Part shown: positions 27,464 to 38,937 of the stretch, in pieces
Layout of the letters: the number at the start of each line of letters is the position of its first letter
How positions within the stretch are numbered: position 1 is the stretch's first letter
The notes under the pieces: model-generated
What the model was told of the DNA's origin: nothing
Databases searched by the model: none
What the model saw: only the letters and a program-made list of their open reading frames with translations
Translations under genes and position numbers: made by a program
Origin: Oceanospirillaceae bacterium
GTDB taxonomy: Bacteria > Pseudomonadota > Gammaproteobacteria > Pseudomonadales > Balneatricaceae
Direction of reading: 5' to 3'
Assembly (NCBI GenBank): GCA_018647765.1
Contig: JABGSN010000003.1
Coordinates: 1 to 64,000 of the forward strand
DNA: 64,000 bases

Positions 27464-28984
27464 TTACAATTTACTTTGCATATTAGTGGCCGACGAAACG
27501 TCATCATCAATAACGTTAACTTTATTCATATTACCATCATTACGTGAGGCTTCTAAAGCATCTAAATACGCAGCGTCCACGTCGCCGGTAATATAATTAC
27601 CGTCAAATACAGAACAATCAAAATGGGTAATATTACTGCCGCCACCTTGGGTCGAACGAACCAAGTCCTCAAGGTCTTGGTATATCATGCGATCGGCACC
27701 AATCACCTCACCCACTTCCTCATCGGTACGTCCGTTGGCAACCAACTCGTCCACCGAAGGCATATCAATGCCGTACACATTAGGGAAACGAACGGCCGGT
27801 GCAGCAGAAGCAAAATACACCTTTTTAGCACCCATTTCGCGAGCCATTTCGATGATTTGCATGGAGGTGGTACCGCGAACGATGGAATCGTCCATTAACA
27901 GTACGTTTTTGTCCCGAAACTCGAGTTCAATGGGGTTAAGTTTTTGACGCACTGATTTTTGACGCTGGGCTTGGCCCGGCATAATAAACGTACGGCCGAT
28001 ATAACGATTTTTTATATAACCCTCGCGTAACTTAACCCCCAACTTGCTGGCCAACTCTACGGCAGAGGTTCGGCTGGTGTCCGGGATGGGTATGACCACG
28101 TCAATGTCATGCTCCGGCCACTCGCGCAAAATTTTGTCGGCCAGGTATTCACCCATTTTCAAACGCGCCTTATACACCGATATGCCATCCATGACAGAGT
28201 CTGGACGGGCTAAATACACATATTCAAAAATACACGGTGAATAGGTCGGATTATCTGAGCACTGGCGAGTAAACACCTGGCCTTGTTCAGTAATGTAGAT
28301 GCACTCGCCAGGTGCTAAATCGCGCACTAAGGTGTAACCCGCCGCGTCTAATGCAACACTTTCGGACGCCACCATGTATTCGGTACCGAGTTCAGACTCT
28401 CGCTTACCATAACAAAGTGGACGAATACCAAACGGGTCGCGCATACCGACGATGCCGTTACCGGTAATCATAGCGATCACTGCGTAACCGCCAACACAGC
28501 GGCGATGAACCTGCCTCACCGCATAAAAAATATCTTCTTCGCTGGGTACCAATTGACCCAACCGCTGTAGTTCGTGGGCAAACACGTTAAGCAATACTTC
28601 TGAGTCTGAGTTGGTATTGATGTGACGCAAATCAGACTTAAATATGCTCTCTGCAATTTCTGACGCATTGGTTAGATTGCCGTTGTGGGCTAAGGCTATA
28701 CCATAAGGCGAGTTAACATAAAATGGTTGCGCTTCGGCTGCACTTGAACTCCCTGCGGTGGGATAACGTACATGGCCAATGCCCATATTGCCCACCAAAC
28801 GGCGCATGTGACGCGTTCGAAACACATCCCGTACTAAACCGTTATCCTTGCGTAGAAAAAAGCGTCCATCATGGCAAGTCACCATGCCCGCGGCGTCCTG
28901 GCCACGGTGTTGTAAAAATGTCAGGGCATCATAAATTTCCTGATTGACGTAAGACTTGGCTACAATGCCAACAATACCACACAT
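27464..28984 (-). CDS. purF: Amidophosphoribosyltransferase
   Basis: First enzyme of de novo purine synthesis, making phosphoribosylamine from PRPP and glutamine. The 506-residue protein begins MCGIVGIV, so Cys2 becomes the N-terminal nucleophile after methionine removal. An Ntn glutaminase domain fills the N half. The PRPP-binding loop [12 protein letters not shown] lies near residue 365, followed by [19 protein letters not shown]. It sits between cvpA and metZ in the conserved operon. Confidence 0.97.
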   Translation of the reverse strand: MCGIVGIVAKSYVNQEIYDALTFLQHRGQDAAGMVTCHDGRFFLRKDNGLVRDVFRTRHMRRLVGNMGIGHVRYPTAGSSSAAEAQPFYVNSPYGIALAHNGNLTNASEIAESIFKSDLRHINTNSDSEVLLNVFAHELQRLGQLVPSEEDIFYAVRQVHRRCVGGYAVIAMITGNGIVGMRDPFGIRPLCYGKRESELGTEYMVASESVALDAAGYTLVRDLAPGECIYITEQGQVFTRQCSDNPTYSPCIFEYVYLARPDSVMDGISVYKARLKMGEYLADKILREWPEHDIDVVIPIPDTSRTSAVELASKLGVKLREGYIKNRYIGRTFIMPGQAQRQKSVRQKLNPIELEFRDKNVLLMDDSIVRGTTSMQIIEMAREMGAKKVYFASAAPAVRFPNVYGIDMPSVDELVANGRTDEEVGEVIGADRMIYQDLEDLVRSTQGGGSNITHFDCSVFDGNYITGDVDAAYLDALEASRNDGNMNKVNVIDDDVSSATNMQSKL

Positions 28985-29005
28985 GTCTAACTCCTCAATA
29001 CAACA

Positions 29006-29518
29006 CTAAAACAGTGTCGGTTGTAACATATCCAGCACGTCGGTTGCGCTGCTGGACACTTTATAAGACCACTCATCAACTAAGATAAAGTGAGGAATAA
29101 TAAGAGAATTTTGCCACCACTGATCGTTACTTACGGGTGTTAACGATAACAGCGACACAATAACGATGGCCAATAAACCGCCACGAACAATGCCAAATAC
29201 CATGCCGAACAGCCGGTCAGTACCCGACAAGCCGGTGGCAGACACGAGTCGCGAGAAGACATTATTAACCAATGCGCCTACAACTAAGGTGGCGGCAAAT
29301 AACACGGCAAAGGCCACGATAATACGAAACTGGGGCTGATCGATCCAATCGACCATAAGGTTGCTCAGTTTGAAAGAAAACAAACGCGCGACAAAAAATG
29401 CAGCCACCCAGCTGGCCAAAGACAGAAGTTCTTTAACGAACCCCCGTAACAGACCAAAGACGCTGGAAATGGCAATAATCGCCACCAAAATCCAGTCAAA
29501 TACATTAAGACTTTCCAT
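29006..29518 (-). CDS. cvpA: CvpA-family membrane protein
   Basis: Inner-membrane protein of about 170 residues with four predicted helices, matching the colicin V production protein family usually located upstream of purF. The motif FGLLRGFVKELLSLASWV near residue 22 is typical. The ATG at 29518 is preferred to an upstream TTG. In E. coli, CvpA affects envelope integrity; its molecular action is not known. Gap to purF is 21 bases. Confidence 0.9.
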   Translation of the reverse strand: MESLNVFDWILVAIIAISSVFGLLRGFVKELLSLASWVAAFFVARLFSFKLSNLMVDWIDQPQFRIIVAFAVLFAATLVVGALVNNVFSRLVSATGLSGTDRLFGMVFGIVRGGLLAIVIVSLLSLTPVSNDQWWQNSLIIPHFILVDEWSYKVSSSATDVLDMLQPTLF

Positions 29519-29546
29519 ATACAACCTAGGTTACACAGCAATCAAA

Positions 29547-30077
29547 TTAGGGTTTATTGACTTCATAGCGAATCACTATGCCTGTCATTTTAAACTGGCT
29601 CTTGAGCATTACTTGCAAGGCTTGCGCATCATTGCGGTCCAATTCGGGCCCAACCAATACTTTAAACACGTCGGCCTTAGGTGCTATATGGGTATTAAAG
29701 CCGGCTTTTATTAACTTTTCTTTTAGCCTTGTCGCGTTGCCTTCGTTACCAAAACTACCCAATTGAACTAGCCAACCATTCGGCAAGCCTTGGTCATTAA
29801 GTAAACTCGTATCGAGGGGCTTAGCAACGGTTTCAACTTGGGCTGTGTCGATGGGTTCAACCACTGTTTCAATGGGGCTTAACTCAATCACGCTGGTGTC
29901 GCTTGGGTCCACGGTTTCGATCACTGCCAACTCAATCACCTGCGGCTCTGGCGTAACGGCACTTTTGTTTTGGTATTCTTGCAAGCCTGCACCATCCAAC
30001 CAAAACGGCAAGATAATAACGGCCAAACTGATTAACACTAAACTGCCTACAATACGATGTTTCACTTGAGCCTCCAT
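29547..30077 (-). CDS. dedD: SPOR-domain protein, DedD-like
   Basis: Bitopic inner-membrane protein of 176 residues. An N-terminal anchor (VGSLVLISLAVIILPFWL) is followed by a proline/threonine-rich, low-complexity periplasmic linker with repeated VIET, VETV and PIDT units. The C-terminal SPOR domain (from about residue 100, GWLVQLGSFGNEGNA) binds denuded peptidoglycan at the division septum. Position between folC and cvpA is that of dedD. The start has AAGGA at the right spacing. Confidence 0.88.
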   Translation of the reverse strand: MEAQVKHRIVGSLVLISLAVIILPFWLDGAGLQEYQNKSAVTPEPQVIELAVIETVDPSDTSVIELSPIETVVEPIDTAQVETVAKPLDTSLLNDQGLPNGWLVQLGSFGNEGNATRLKEKLIKAGFNTHIAPKADVFKVLVGPELDRNDAQALQVMLKSQFKMTGIVIRYEVNKP

Positions 30078-30092
30078 TTTGAGTGTCCTTGA

Positions 30093-31367
30093 TTACCCTT
30101 CGACCAATGCTAACACGTCACCAACCGTCACAAACGAGCCAAAAACAATGACGCGGTCTACAGGTGCAGCCGCTGCAATAGCGGCAGCAAAGGCTTCGGT
30201 TGGGGTGTTAAAGGTATCGAACTGAGCATCGGCCACCGCATTAAGGCTAAGCTGTTGGCCCAACTCACTGCTCAACAACCCGCGCGGGCCCTCACTACTC
30301 GACAGCATCCACTGATCAAAACGACCACTTAAGGCTGTAATCACTTGTGGATAGTCTTTGTCGCTTAACATGGCCAATACCGCAATAGTTTTTCCCTCAC
30401 AGTGCTCTTTAGCCAGTTCAAGAGCCAAGTTTTGCGCTGCTTGTGGGTTATGCGCTACGTCCAAAATAACCTGCTTGCCCTGCCACTCTAGCCGCTGGAA
30501 CCTACCCATGAGGCGCGCGTTCGCCAAACCTTGCGCAATGTCTTGAGCATCTATTTCGAAACTCAGACTCACCACAGCCTGCACCACCGCTGCCACGTTC
30601 ATGGGCGGTAGGCTAACGTTAGGCAAGGTCATGGATAAGCCCGCTTTATTAGTCCACTGGTTGGCTACAAGCTCAAAATCCACGCCATTTTGTAAACACT
30701 GAGCGCCAATTTCGTGGGCGTAATCGGCCACTGAACTGGGGCAATCTAGAGCGCCAACTATGGCCGGTTTAGCCGTCCTATACACACCTGCTTTTTCGCG
30801 GCCGATAAGGTCAATGTTATCGCCCAGCCAATCCACGTGGTCTACCGATATGCTGGTCACAATAGCCACATCCGCATCGATAAGATTGACGGCATCTAAA
30901 CGGCCACCCAGGCCTATTTCCAAAATCGCAACATCAAGGTTGGCACGTTGCATTAAATCAAATGCGAGTAAGGCATTAAATTCAAAATAAGTAAGTACCG
31001 TAGCAACACCTTGGGCATCATAGCGGGCTTGGTTTACACGCTCAAAACTGCCACATAAGTCTGCATCTGAAACCGGCTCGCCAAGTAGCTGAATACGTTC
31101 ATTAAAGCGCACAAAGTGGGGTGATGTAAGGGTTGCGTAAGTTAAGCCAGCCTGGGCCATAATTGATGCTAAAAAGGCCACGCTGGAGCCTTTACCGTTG
31201 GTACCAGCAACCGTAATCACTTGCTTAGCAATCGGCGCGTCGGCTAACAAACGCTTGGCAACAACGCCAATACGTGCCAACCCCATATCAATTTCGTGAC
31301 TGGGATGTTGTTGTTCTAACCAAGCCAGCCATTCGCTGGCTTGGTTAAAGGCTAACTTGTATGACAT
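30093..31367 (-). CDS. folC: Bifunctional folylpolyglutamate / dihydrofolate synthase
   Basis: Mur-ligase-fold enzyme of 424 residues that adds glutamate to dihydropteroate and to reduced folates. The P-loop ITVAGTNGKGSSVAFL is near residue 50, TSPHFVRFNERI follows, then EIGLGGRLDAVN, SISVDHVDWLG and DVAHNPQAA. I place the start at the ATG 31367, since the longer frame overlaps accD. Gene order accD-folC-dedD is conserved in pseudomonads. Polyglutamylated folates also serve the C1 pathways encoded further right. Confidence 0.94.
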   Translation of the reverse strand: MSYKLAFNQASEWLAWLEQQHPSHEIDMGLARIGVVAKRLLADAPIAKQVITVAGTNGKGSSVAFLASIMAQAGLTYATLTSPHFVRFNERIQLLGEPVSDADLCGSFERVNQARYDAQGVATVLTYFEFNALLAFDLMQRANLDVAILEIGLGGRLDAVNLIDADVAIVTSISVDHVDWLGDNIDLIGREKAGVYRTAKPAIVGALDCPSSVADYAHEIGAQCLQNGVDFELVANQWTNKAGLSMTLPNVSLPPMNVAAVVQAVVSLSFEIDAQDIAQGLANARLMGRFQRLEWQGKQVILDVAHNPQAAQNLALELAKEHCEGKTIAVLAMLSDKDYPQVITALSGRFDQWMLSSSEGPRGLLSSELGQQLSLNAVADAQFDTFNTPTEAFAAAIAAAAPVDRVIVFGSFVTVGDVLALVEG

Positions 31368-31393
31368 CGAAAGTAGGCTTCGCTTATACTGAT

Positions 31394-32278
31394 TTAGGCT
31401 TCTGCAACGGGTGCAGGTTGGTGTGTCATGGCACTCAATATGCGGCACACTGTGGCCCGCATTTGATGGCGATTTACAATCATATCAATGGCGCCATGCT
31501 CAAGTAAAAATTCACTCTTTTGGAAGCCTTCAGGCAAGGTTTCACGCACCGTTTGCTCGATAACACGAGGACCAGCAAAACCCATTCGTGCACCAGGTTC
31601 GGCAATATTCACATCACCCAACATTGCCAAACTGGCGGATACGCCGCCATAGACTGGATCAGTTAAGACTGAAATATAGGGTACACCTTGTTGCTTAAGC
31701 TTTTCCAGTGCGGCACTGGTTTTGGCCATTTGAAATAATGAGGTCAAGGCTTCTTGCATACGTGCACCACCCGAAGCAGAGAAACACACAAAGGGTAAGC
31801 CCTGCTCCATACTCACTTTGGCTGCTCGTACAAAACGCTCTCCCACCACGGCGCCCATAGAACCACCTAAAAAGTTAAACTCAAACGCCACGGCAACCAC
31901 ATCTATGCCCATTAGCTTGCCTTTCATGGCCACTAGGGCATCTTTTTCTTCTGTGACTTTTTGAGCCGCCGCAAGGCGGTCCTTATACTTCTTAATGTCT
32001 TTAAACTTAAGTTTGTCAACGGGTTCTACTTCTGCCGCAATTTCGGTTTGACTATTGGCATCAAGGAACATGGTCAAACGGTCACGAGCGGGTACCCGCA
32101 TGTGGTGTTCACATTTGGTGCACACTTCCAAATTCTTTTCCAATTCAGGCTTATATAACGCCGCCGCACACTTCGGGCATTTTTTCCAAACACCTTCAGG
32201 TACATTACTACGACGGTCTTTAGTGCCTAGATTGGTTAAAATACCTGCAGGTACAATTTTGTCTAACCAGCTACTCAT
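31394..32278 (-). CDS. accD: Acetyl-CoA carboxylase carboxyltransferase subunit beta
   Basis: Beta subunit of the carboxyltransferase that makes malonyl-CoA for fatty acid synthesis, paired with AccA encoded elsewhere. The N-terminal zinc ribbon is clear ([11 protein letters not shown] then VCTKCEHH, CxxC-x15-CxxC). The crotonase-like core contains [17 protein letters not shown] and [10 protein letters not shown]. The start at 32278 is preceded by GGGAGA; a longer GTG frame is less likely. Length 294 residues fits the family. Confidence 0.95.
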   Translation of the reverse strand: MSSWLDKIVPAGILTNLGTKDRRSNVPEGVWKKCPKCAAALYKPELEKNLEVCTKCEHHMRVPARDRLTMFLDANSQTEIAAEVEPVDKLKFKDIKKYKDRLAAAQKVTEEKDALVAMKGKLMGIDVVAVAFEFNFLGGSMGAVVGERFVRAAKVSMEQGLPFVCFSASGGARMQEALTSLFQMAKTSAALEKLKQQGVPYISVLTDPVYGGVSASLAMLGDVNIAEPGARMGFAGPRVIEQTVRETLPEGFQKSEFLLEHGAIDMIVNRHQMRATVCRILSAMTHQPAPVAEA

Positions 32279-32323
32279 GCTTTCTCCCACCGTGGTTCAG
32301 TCACGATCAATGTTTTGTTAGGT

Positions 32324-33127
32324 CTATACGTCCATGGCCTGACGCATTGCCGTTAATGTTGCTATCACCTGGGCGCAGCCGTTTTCTGGGTCATCTTGGT
32401 TGTCGCCCAAGGCATTCACTAAAACACTACCGACTACTACGCCGTCGGCTACTTTTGCTACCTGTGATGCAGATTCGGCATCACGTATACCAAAACCAAC
32501 GCCTAACGGCAGTTGGGTATGTTGTTTAACGAGCGCCAGTTTTTGCGCTACCGCATCGGTATCAATCTTGGCCGAACCTGTGACGCCCTTTAAGGACACA
32601 TAATACAGGTAACCACTACCTACTGCGCAGATTTTCTTTACCCGCTCCTCAGTGGTGGTGGGTGCAATAAGAAAGATCGCATCCAGGCCTGCTTGAGCCA
32701 GTGATTTGGTAAAATAATGGCCTTCTTCGGGCGGCAAGTCTACCATCAGCACGCCATCTAGTCCGGCGGCTTGGGCCTTAGCCACAAACACCTCATAACC
32801 CATACGCTCAACCGTATTGAGGTAACCCATAAGGACTACCGGGGTGGTGTTGTTTTGCTGCCTAAACTCAGCCACCATGGCTAAAATCATGGTTAACGAC
32901 GTGTTGTGAGCCAACGCGCGTTCACAAGCCAGTTGGATTACCGGGCCGTCTGCCATAGGGTCAGAGAATGGAATGCCTAGCTCTATCACATCGGCGCCAG
33001 CGGTCACCATTTGATGCATTAGGCCAACAGTAACGCTTGGATTAGGGTCACCTGCGGTGACGTACGGGATCAAGGCCTGACGACCTTGGGCCTTAAGTGC
33101 TGCAAAGCAAGCTGCAATACGACTCAT
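32324..33127 (-). CDS. trpA: Tryptophan synthase alpha subunit
   Basis: TIM-barrel subunit of 267 residues that cleaves indole-3-glycerol phosphate. Catalytic residues are in [19 protein letters not shown] (the Glu and Asp pair near residues 49 and 60). VTGSAK-type loop 6 and [10 protein letters not shown] near the phosphate site are also visible. It lies 11 bases after trpB, as expected for the alpha2beta2 complex. Confidence 0.96.
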   Translation of the reverse strand: MSRIAACFAALKAQGRQALIPYVTAGDPNPSVTVGLMHQMVTAGADVIELGIPFSDPMADGPVIQLACERALAHNTSLTMILAMVAEFRQQNNTTPVVLMGYLNTVERMGYEVFVAKAQAAGLDGVLMVDLPPEEGHYFTKSLAQAGLDAIFLIAPTTTEERVKKICAVGSGYLYYVSLKGVTGSAKIDTDAVAQKLALVKQHTQLPLGVGFGIRDAESASQVAKVADGVVVGSVLVNALGDNQDDPENGCAQVIATLTAMRQAMDV

Positions 33128-33138
33128 GATCTATTTCC

Positions 33139-34341
33139 TTAAAATTCGATGCCGTCGATATCAGCGACGGTATGGATGTCTTTATCGCCACGACCCGAGA
33201 GGTTAATCACCACCATCTGATCTTTACCCATAGTAGCGGCCAATTTGCAGCCGTGAGCTACGGCATGGCTTGACTCTAGGGCGGGCATAATGCCTTCTAA
33301 TAGGGTCAATTCACGGAACGAGTGTAGCGCTTCTTCATCAGTTGCGGCTGTGTATTCAGCACGACCGATGTCCTTTAAATAGGAATGTTCTGGACCCACA
33401 CCGGGGTAATCTAAGCCCGCAGAGATAGAATATGGATCTTGAATTTGGCCGTTTTCATCGCTCATCAGGTAGGTTCGGTTACCGTGTAACACCCCGGGTG
33501 TGCCCACCGACAAGGGGGCAGCGTGTTCGCCTGAATCAACCCCATGTCCGCCGGCTTCTACACCGATTAAGCGAACGTCTTTGTCGTCAAGAAACGGGTG
33601 GAAAATACCAATGGCATTAGAACCTCCACCGACACAAGCGACCACCGCATCGGGTAATTTACCCGCTTGTTCCAAGCTTTGGCGGCGTGCTTCGCGGCCG
33701 ATAATGCTTTGAAAGTCGCGCACTAACTTAGGGTACGGATGTGGCCCGGCTGCGGTGCCGATAATGTAATAGGTATTGTCTACGTTGGTGACCCAATCAC
33801 GCATGGCTTCGTTCATAGCGTCTTTAAGGGTTTTAGTGCCAGAATCAACACCAATCACGGTGGCGCCTAACAATTTCATACGGTACACATTAAGTGCCTG
33901 TCGACGAATGTCTTTCACACCCATATAAACCACACACTCCAAACCTAAACGTGCGGCCACAGTGGCACTGGCAACACCATGTTGACCCGCGCCCGTTTCG
34001 GCAATGATGCGTGGCTTACCCATGTGTTTAGCTAACAAAGCTTGACCAATGGTGTTGTTAATTTTGTGTGCACCGGTGTGGTTTAGGTCTTCACGCTTTA
34101 AGTAAATTTGTGCGCCACCGTACGTTTCTGACAAACGTTTGGCATGGTACAAAGGCGAAGGACGGCCCACGTAGTGCGCCATGTCCAAGTCAAACTCAGC
34201 TTGAAACGCAGGACTTTGCCATAGTTGGTCGTAAGTATCACGTAGTTCGTCGAGGGCGGCGAACAGGGTTTCGGATACAAAACGTCCACCGTATTGGCCA
34301 AAATGGCCTTCGGCGTCTGGCAATACTGCTGATTCAGTCAC
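33139..34341 (-). CDS. trpB: Tryptophan synthase beta subunit (GTG start)
   Basis: PLP enzyme of 400 residues that joins indole and serine. The N-terminal [18 protein letters not shown] lysine in [24 protein letters not shown], and the phosphate-binding GGGSNAIG are all present. The GTG at 34341, preceded at 6 bases by AAGGAA, gives the standard N terminus. The frame runs about 39 codons further into trpF, so the longer start is rejected. trpF, trpB and trpA form a tight run. Confidence 0.95.
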   Translation of the reverse strand: MTESAVLPDAEGHFGQYGGRFVSETLFAALDELRDTYDQLWQSPAFQAEFDLDMAHYVGRPSPLYHAKRLSETYGGAQIYLKREDLNHTGAHKINNTIGQALLAKHMGKPRIIAETGAGQHGVASATVAARLGLECVVYMGVKDIRRQALNVYRMKLLGATVIGVDSGTKTLKDAMNEAMRDWVTNVDNTYYIIGTAAGPHPYPKLVRDFQSIIGREARRQSLEQAGKLPDAVVACVGGGSNAIGIFHPFLDDKDVRLIGVEAGGHGVDSGEHAAPLSVGTPGVLHGNRTYLMSDENGQIQDPYSISAGLDYPGVGPEHSYLKDIGRAEYTAATDEEALHSFRELTLLEGIMPALESSHAVAHGCKLAATMGKDQMVVINLSGRGDKDIHTVADIDGIEF

Positions 34342-34354
34342 TAGAGGTTCCTTA

Positions 34355-34990
34355 TTATTGGTGTTGGGACAAATAGGGTTTAGCATGCTGCATAAAGGCG
34401 CTGATTCTAGCACGATCTTTAACACCTTTGTGGCTTTCAACACCTCCGCTGACATCAATTGCCCATGGATTTACTTGATTGATCGCCTGTTGGACGTTGG
34501 TCACGTCAATACCGCCGGCTAAGACCACCTCGCTGGCCAAATCAGCAGGAATACGATGCCAATCAAATTGATCGCCGGTACCACCAGGCACACCTTTTTT
34601 ATAGGCGTCTAATAATAGGCCTTGGGCGCCACTATACCGTGCTCTTTGTTGGTGCAGGTCGATATCACCACGCATGCGCACAGCTTTAATCCACGGCAAT
34701 TGAAATTGATTACAAAACTCAGGTGACTCGTCGCCATGAAACTGCAATAACGATAACGGCACCACGGACAATACTTGATCGATGTCGGCGGCACTGGCAT
34801 TGACGAACAAACCGACGCTAGTGATAAAAGGCGGTAACTTTGAGGTGATTTGAATGGCTTCTTGAGGCGTAACAGAACGCGGGCTAGGTTGATAAAACAC
34901 TAACCCAATTGCATCGGCGCCACAGCGGGCAGCGTGAACCGCATCTTCAGCATGGCGTAAGCCACAAATTTTTACTCTAGGAAGAATCAC
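34355..34990 (-). CDS. trpF: Phosphoribosylanthranilate isomerase (GTG start)
   Basis: TIM-barrel isomerase of 211 residues in tryptophan synthesis. Motifs are [13 protein letters not shown] at the N terminus (catalytic Cys), [37 protein letters not shown] and [10 protein letters not shown] with the catalytic Asp. It starts at GTG with only a weak ribosome site, and no better start exists. truA is 84 bases upstream. Confidence 0.93.
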   Translation of the reverse strand: MILPRVKICGLRHAEDAVHAARCGADAIGLVFYQPSPRSVTPQEAIQITSKLPPFITSVGLFVNASAADIDQVLSVVPLSLLQFHGDESPEFCNQFQLPWIKAVRMRGDIDLHQQRARYSGAQGLLLDAYKKGVPGGTGDQFDWHRIPADLASEVVLAGGIDVTNVQQAINQVNPWAIDVSGGVESHKGVKDRARISAFMQHAKPYLSQHQ

Positions 34991-35074
34991 AGTGAGTCGC
35001 TGATTATAAATAGTTGAGTATACGGGCTAATGGTAGCAGATAAGTGACGAGATGTGGGTCAATTTTTCCACTCA

Positions 35075-35926
35075 TCAAGCATTCATCCACGGCGTCAAAA
35101 AATGCGGCCCCATCAACTGCTCAGGTAGCCCAAACCGGTCATCGTATTCAGCATTGACGAAATACAAACCGTAAGGTGGCGCCGTGGCGGCACTGGCCCT
35201 TCGGTCTTTTGTAGCTAACACCTCTAAGGCCCAGCCTGAAGGTGCATCTCCTGCCCCTACCTTCATCAACAAACCCGCCAAATTACGAATCATATGATGT
35301 AAAAAGGCATTGGCTCGCACATCCAAGACAATATAATCACCGGCCTTGATTACCTGGAGATGATGTATGGTGCGAACTGGCGTATTGGCCTGACAAGCGG
35401 CTGCCCTAAACGAACTAAAATCATGTTTGCCCACTAAATGGTTTGCCGCTTGTTGCATGGATTCTACGTCCAATGGGCGATAATTCCAACTCACCTCTTT
35501 GTCCATTAAAGCCGGGCGCATGGGGTGGTTATAAATCACATAACGGTAGCGCCGTGCCGTCGCGCTAAAGCGGGCATGAAAGTCTACCGACACGGGGTGG
35601 GCCCATTGGATGGCAATATCGTCAGGCAAATTCATATTGCCCCCATGAGTCCATGCTCGCAGCGGCCTATTGGCGGAGGTATCAAAATGCACCACTTGGG
35701 CGCTAGCATGTACACCCGAGTCAGTACGGCCAGCACACATCACTTTAATGGGCTGATCAGCGACCTTAGTGAGCGCATCCTCAAGCTTTTCCTGCACACT
35801 TATGTGGCCATGGGGCTGGCGCTGCCAACCGTGGTAATGGCGACCATTGTAGGACACCCCTAGGGCCACACGATGATGACCCGCCGGCAAAAATTCTGAA
35901 GGATCAGGGCTAAACTTGGTGCTCAT
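35075..35926 (-). CDS. truA: tRNA pseudouridine(38-40) synthase
   Basis: Modifies U38-U40 in the anticodon arm of many tRNAs. The 283-residue protein has the catalytic Asp in CAGRTDSGVHASAQVVHF, the start VSYNGRHYHGWQRQ, and FLHHMIRNLAGLLMKVG typical of TruA. Its start overlaps the fimV stop by four bases (ATGA), so the two are translationally coupled. The fimV-truA-trpF order is conserved in pseudomonads. Confidence 0.95.
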   Translation of the reverse strand: MSTKFSPDPSEFLPAGHHRVALGVSYNGRHYHGWQRQPHGHISVQEKLEDALTKVADQPIKVMCAGRTDSGVHASAQVVHFDTSANRPLRAWTHGGNMNLPDDIAIQWAHPVSVDFHARFSATARRYRYVIYNHPMRPALMDKEVSWNYRPLDVESMQQAANHLVGKHDFSSFRAAACQANTPVRTIHHLQVIKAGDYIVLDVRANAFLHHMIRNLAGLLMKVGAGDAPSGWALEVLATKDRRASAATAPPYGLYFVNAEYDDRFGLPEQLMGPHFLTPWMNA

Positions 35927-37734
35927 TTGAGGCGTGAAAAGAGTAAGGTCGCTTGGGCTTGCTGATCTGTATTGCCGAACTTAAGCACTTGATCCAATAC
36001 CGCTTGGGCGTCGCTAATCTGCCCCATGTCACGATAACTACGGGCCAAATCTAACTTAGTATTCATGTCGTCTTCTGGCGTCAAGTAATCTACCGGCTCA
36101 TCAGCTGCGATGTGCGGTTGATGACGCTGATTCAGCATCGCCTCTATGTCTTTCGATAGGTGCACTTGATCATCCTCCAACGCGGCTGGTTTAATGCCCT
36201 CACTTGACGCCGACTTAGCTTCAGCCTGATCCTGCTCTTGTAACAATTGCTCAATAAAACTGCGCTCAGGCATGCCCTGCATCTGTAAGGCGCTAGTTTT
36301 CAAATCGGCTACTTTGGCGCTCGGCTTGCTGTCATAGTCAGCCAGTGGATCTAAGGACAAAGGCTCCTTGTCGACCACAGCAGGCTCTATAGGGTGTGGG
36401 GCTGCTGCCCGACCACGGCTAACGAGCCACCAAACAAGGGCTAGAATCAACAACACCGGGATCAATAACAGTGCAATCATCGAGTAGATGCCTTGCAGAT
36501 CAAAGCCACTGGCCTTTTCGGCCTGAGCCGACTCAGTCGTTTGTTGAGTGTGTATCAAAGTCTGCTGCACCTGTAGCAACTCAGCTTCGGCCTGGTTGAG
36601 GCTCTCCTGTGTCGCTTCAAACTTTTGGTCCAAGTTGAGCATATTGTTTTCTAAGCTCGTGCGTTGTTGATTGAGGCCAATCAAGTCCTGTTGTTGGGTT
36701 GCAACGCCTTGCGCTAAATTCTTGTTTTCTTGCTGCAACACCTGCCGTGCTTGCTCCGCCGATTGTTTGTCGATTTGCAATTCAGCCAGTTGCGCTTGAA
36801 GCTGTTGAGATTGCGAGGTTAACTGCGTCACTTGTTGCTGCTGGGATTTAACTTTCTGTTGAACCTCATCCAGTAGCGCATTGGTAACCTTGAGCACTGG
36901 CTGAGGCACAGGCTTAGGCTTAGCCTTGGGTTTAACTAAAATGTCGTATTGGGCCTTAGCCTGACGCGCAGTGAGCGCCACTAACTGTTCATTAGTGGGC
37001 AGTTTGAGCTTATGACCGGCCATCAAATGACGAATGTCACCGTCTTTGAACGCGCCAGGATTGGCGTTATAAAACGCCAACAGAGACTGCCAAGGACTGC
37101 GGTTATTAGGGGTATTGTTAACAGCAATACGCCACAAAGTCTGGCCCGGACGCACTGTTACAAATTTTGGTTTTACTACTTCAGGTGCAGGTACTGTTGG
37201 TTGTGCTATTGGTTCGGAGACTTGTGCTGTAGGTTCAGGTAGTTGCAGCGCAGGCTCGGACACTAACTCGGGCTGCTGCACTACGGGTGTAATACTCGCT
37301 AGCGTAGCTTTGGTGACCGTTGCCTCGGCCACAAATTCTGGCAAGACCACCGAGTACTCGGCCAGCAATCGACCACCTAAGTAATCGACTTCAAAAATTA
37401 AATCTAATTCAGCTTGCTGAACCGGTTGCGTACCATCAACCTGCAACACAATCTCAGCAGCGTCACTACTCAGCTTAACGGCCAAGGATGAGAACCAAGG
37501 GTGATAAACAAGGCCCGCCGCCGCAAACTGAGCAGGACTGGCTATTGTTGCGGTCATCGAGTCAGGTAGTACGCCTTGCAATTCGACCAACTCAACTTGC
37601 AGCTTTAGTGGCTGCAATTGAGTTGAATTGACTTTAATGTTACCCAGCGCGATGGCCTGCGCGTTGCTGCTCAAGAGGAGGCCAACCAAGGCCAAGACAC
37701 TTAATGCGTGCTGCCATTTCATCGCTTTCATCAC
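35923..37734 (-). CDS. fimV: FimV-like inner-membrane peptidoglycan-binding protein
   Basis: A 603-residue FimV/HubP-type polar organiser involved in type IV pilus assembly and cell pole signalling. Order of parts: signal peptide (1-27), a FimV N-terminal domain (GNIKVNSTQLQPLKLQVEL), a proline/glutamate linker, a LysM domain (about 190-248, VRPGQTLWRIAVNN), a glutamine-rich coiled coil (285-405), one membrane helix (416-438), an acidic cytoplasmic region and a C-terminal TPR-like FimV motif (DLARSYRDMGQISDA). It is shorter than P. aeruginosa FimV (about 900) because the acidic cytoplasmic part is reduced. Confidence 0.9.
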   Translation of the reverse strand: MMKAMKWQHALSVLALVGLLLSSNAQAIALGNIKVNSTQLQPLKLQVELVELQGVLPDSMTATIASPAQFAAAGLVYHPWFSSLAVKLSSDAAEIVLQVDGTQPVQQAELDLIFEVDYLGGRLLAEYSVVLPEFVAEATVTKATLASITPVVQQPELVSEPALQLPEPTAQVSEPIAQPTVPAPEVVKPKFVTVRPGQTLWRIAVNNTPNNRSPWQSLLAFYNANPGAFKDGDIRHLMAGHKLKLPTNEQLVALTARQAKAQYDILVKPKAKPKPVPQPVLKVTNALLDEVQQKVKSQQQQVTQLTSQSQQLQAQLAELQIDKQSAEQARQVLQQENKNLAQGVATQQQDLIGLNQQRTSLENNMLNLDQKFEATQESLNQAEAELLQVQQTLIHTQQTTESAQAEKASGFDLQGIYSMIALLLIPVLLILALVWWLVSRGRAAAPHPIEPAVVDKEPLSLDPLADYDSKPSAKVADLKTSALQMQGMPERSFIEQLLQEQDQAEAKSASSEGIKPAALEDDQVHLSKDIEAMLNQRHQPHIAADEPVDYLTPEDDMNTKLDLARSYRDMGQISDAQAVLDQVLKFGNTDQQAQATLLFSRLK

Positions 37735-37753
37735 CCCTACTACTCCAGCTCAG

Positions 37754-38866
37754 TTACGCCTCTAGCAAAATTCGCAACATACGTCGCAACGGCTCAGCCG
37801 CACCCCAAAGCAATTGGTCACCTACGGTAAAGGCAGACAAATACTCAGGGCCCATGTTGAGCTTACGTAACCGACCCACCGGTACGGTCATAGTACCAGT
37901 GATTTTGGCGGGCGTGAGTTCAGACATCGTCAGATCACGGTCGTTAGGAATCACTTTAACCCAGTCATTGGCCTTAGCCAACATGTCTTCGATCTCGTCC
38001 ATGGGCACGTTTTGCTTCATCTTAATGGTTAACGCTTGGCTGTGGCAACGCATAGCGCCTACTCGAACACATAACCCATCTACTGGAATAATGTCATTAG
38101 TACGGCCTAAAATTTTGTTGGTTTCTGCCTGCGCCTTCCACTCTTCACGGCTTTGGCCGTTGGGGAGCTGAGAATCAATCCAAGGGATCAAGCTACCCGC
38201 TAAGGGTGCACCAAACTGACTGGCATCGTTTTCGTTGGCGTTAATTGCACGGGACACTTTACGGTCAATCTCTAATATCGCAGACGCAGGATTGGCTAAC
38301 TCTCCAGACACACTTTGGTTGATGTAACCCATTTGGTTAAGCAACTCACGCATGTGACGAGCACCACCACCTGAGGCCGATTGGTAAGTCATGGCCGACA
38401 TCCACTCGATCTGGTCGGCAGCAAATAAACCGCCCAAAGCCAACATCATCAGGCTGACTGTGCAATTACCGCCAATAAAGTCGGTTTTACCTTGGGCTAA
38501 TGCTTGGTCAATAACGCCACGGTTGACGGGGTCTAGAATAATCACGCTGTCGTCTTGCATGCGCAAGCTAGACGCGGCGTCTATCCAATAGCCTTTCCAA
38601 CCGGCGCTGCGTAACGGTGCAAATATACGGTCGGTATAATCGCCACCTTGACAAGAAATAATAATATCCATGGTTTTAAGCACATCGATATCATGAGCAT
38701 CTTGCAATACCGGGGCGTCAACACCAAAATCTGGTGCCGCTTGACCGGCTTGAGAGGTGGTGAAAAAGACGGGCTCAATCAGCTGCAAATCCTTCTCTTC
38801 TTGCATTCGCTGCATCAACACAGAACCAACCATGCCACGCCAACCTACCAGTCCTACACGCTTCAT
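37754..38866 (-). CDS. asd: Aspartate-semialdehyde dehydrogenase
   Basis: Makes aspartate semialdehyde for Lys, Thr, Met and diaminopimelate synthesis. The 370-residue protein has the NADP-binding start [18 protein letters not shown], the catalytic cysteine in GGNCTVSLM (near 135) and [14 protein letters not shown], and the catalytic His in [10 protein letters not shown]. Length and sequence are of the gammaproteobacterial (E. coli-like) Asd. It lies between leuB and fimV on the same strand. Confidence 0.96.
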   Translation of the reverse strand: MKRVGLVGWRGMVGSVLMQRMQEEKDLQLIEPVFFTTSQAGQAAPDFGVDAPVLQDAHDIDVLKTMDIIISCQGGDYTDRIFAPLRSAGWKGYWIDAASSLRMQDDSVIILDPVNRGVIDQALAQGKTDFIGGNCTVSLMMLALGGLFAADQIEWMSAMTYQSASGGGARHMRELLNQMGYINQSVSGELANPASAILEIDRKVSRAINANENDASQFGAPLAGSLIPWIDSQLPNGQSREEWKAQAETNKILGRTNDIIPVDGLCVRVGAMRCHSQALTIKMKQNVPMDEIEDMLAKANDWVKVIPNDRDLTMSELTPAKITGTMTVPVGRLRKLNMGPEYLSAFTVGDQLLWGAAEPLRRMLRILLEA

Positions 38867-38937
38867 CTTTAAACCTTTTTACTTTGAGACGTTCAATAAT
38901 ACCCGAGGGCACATACTAAATATTTAATAAGCTAATT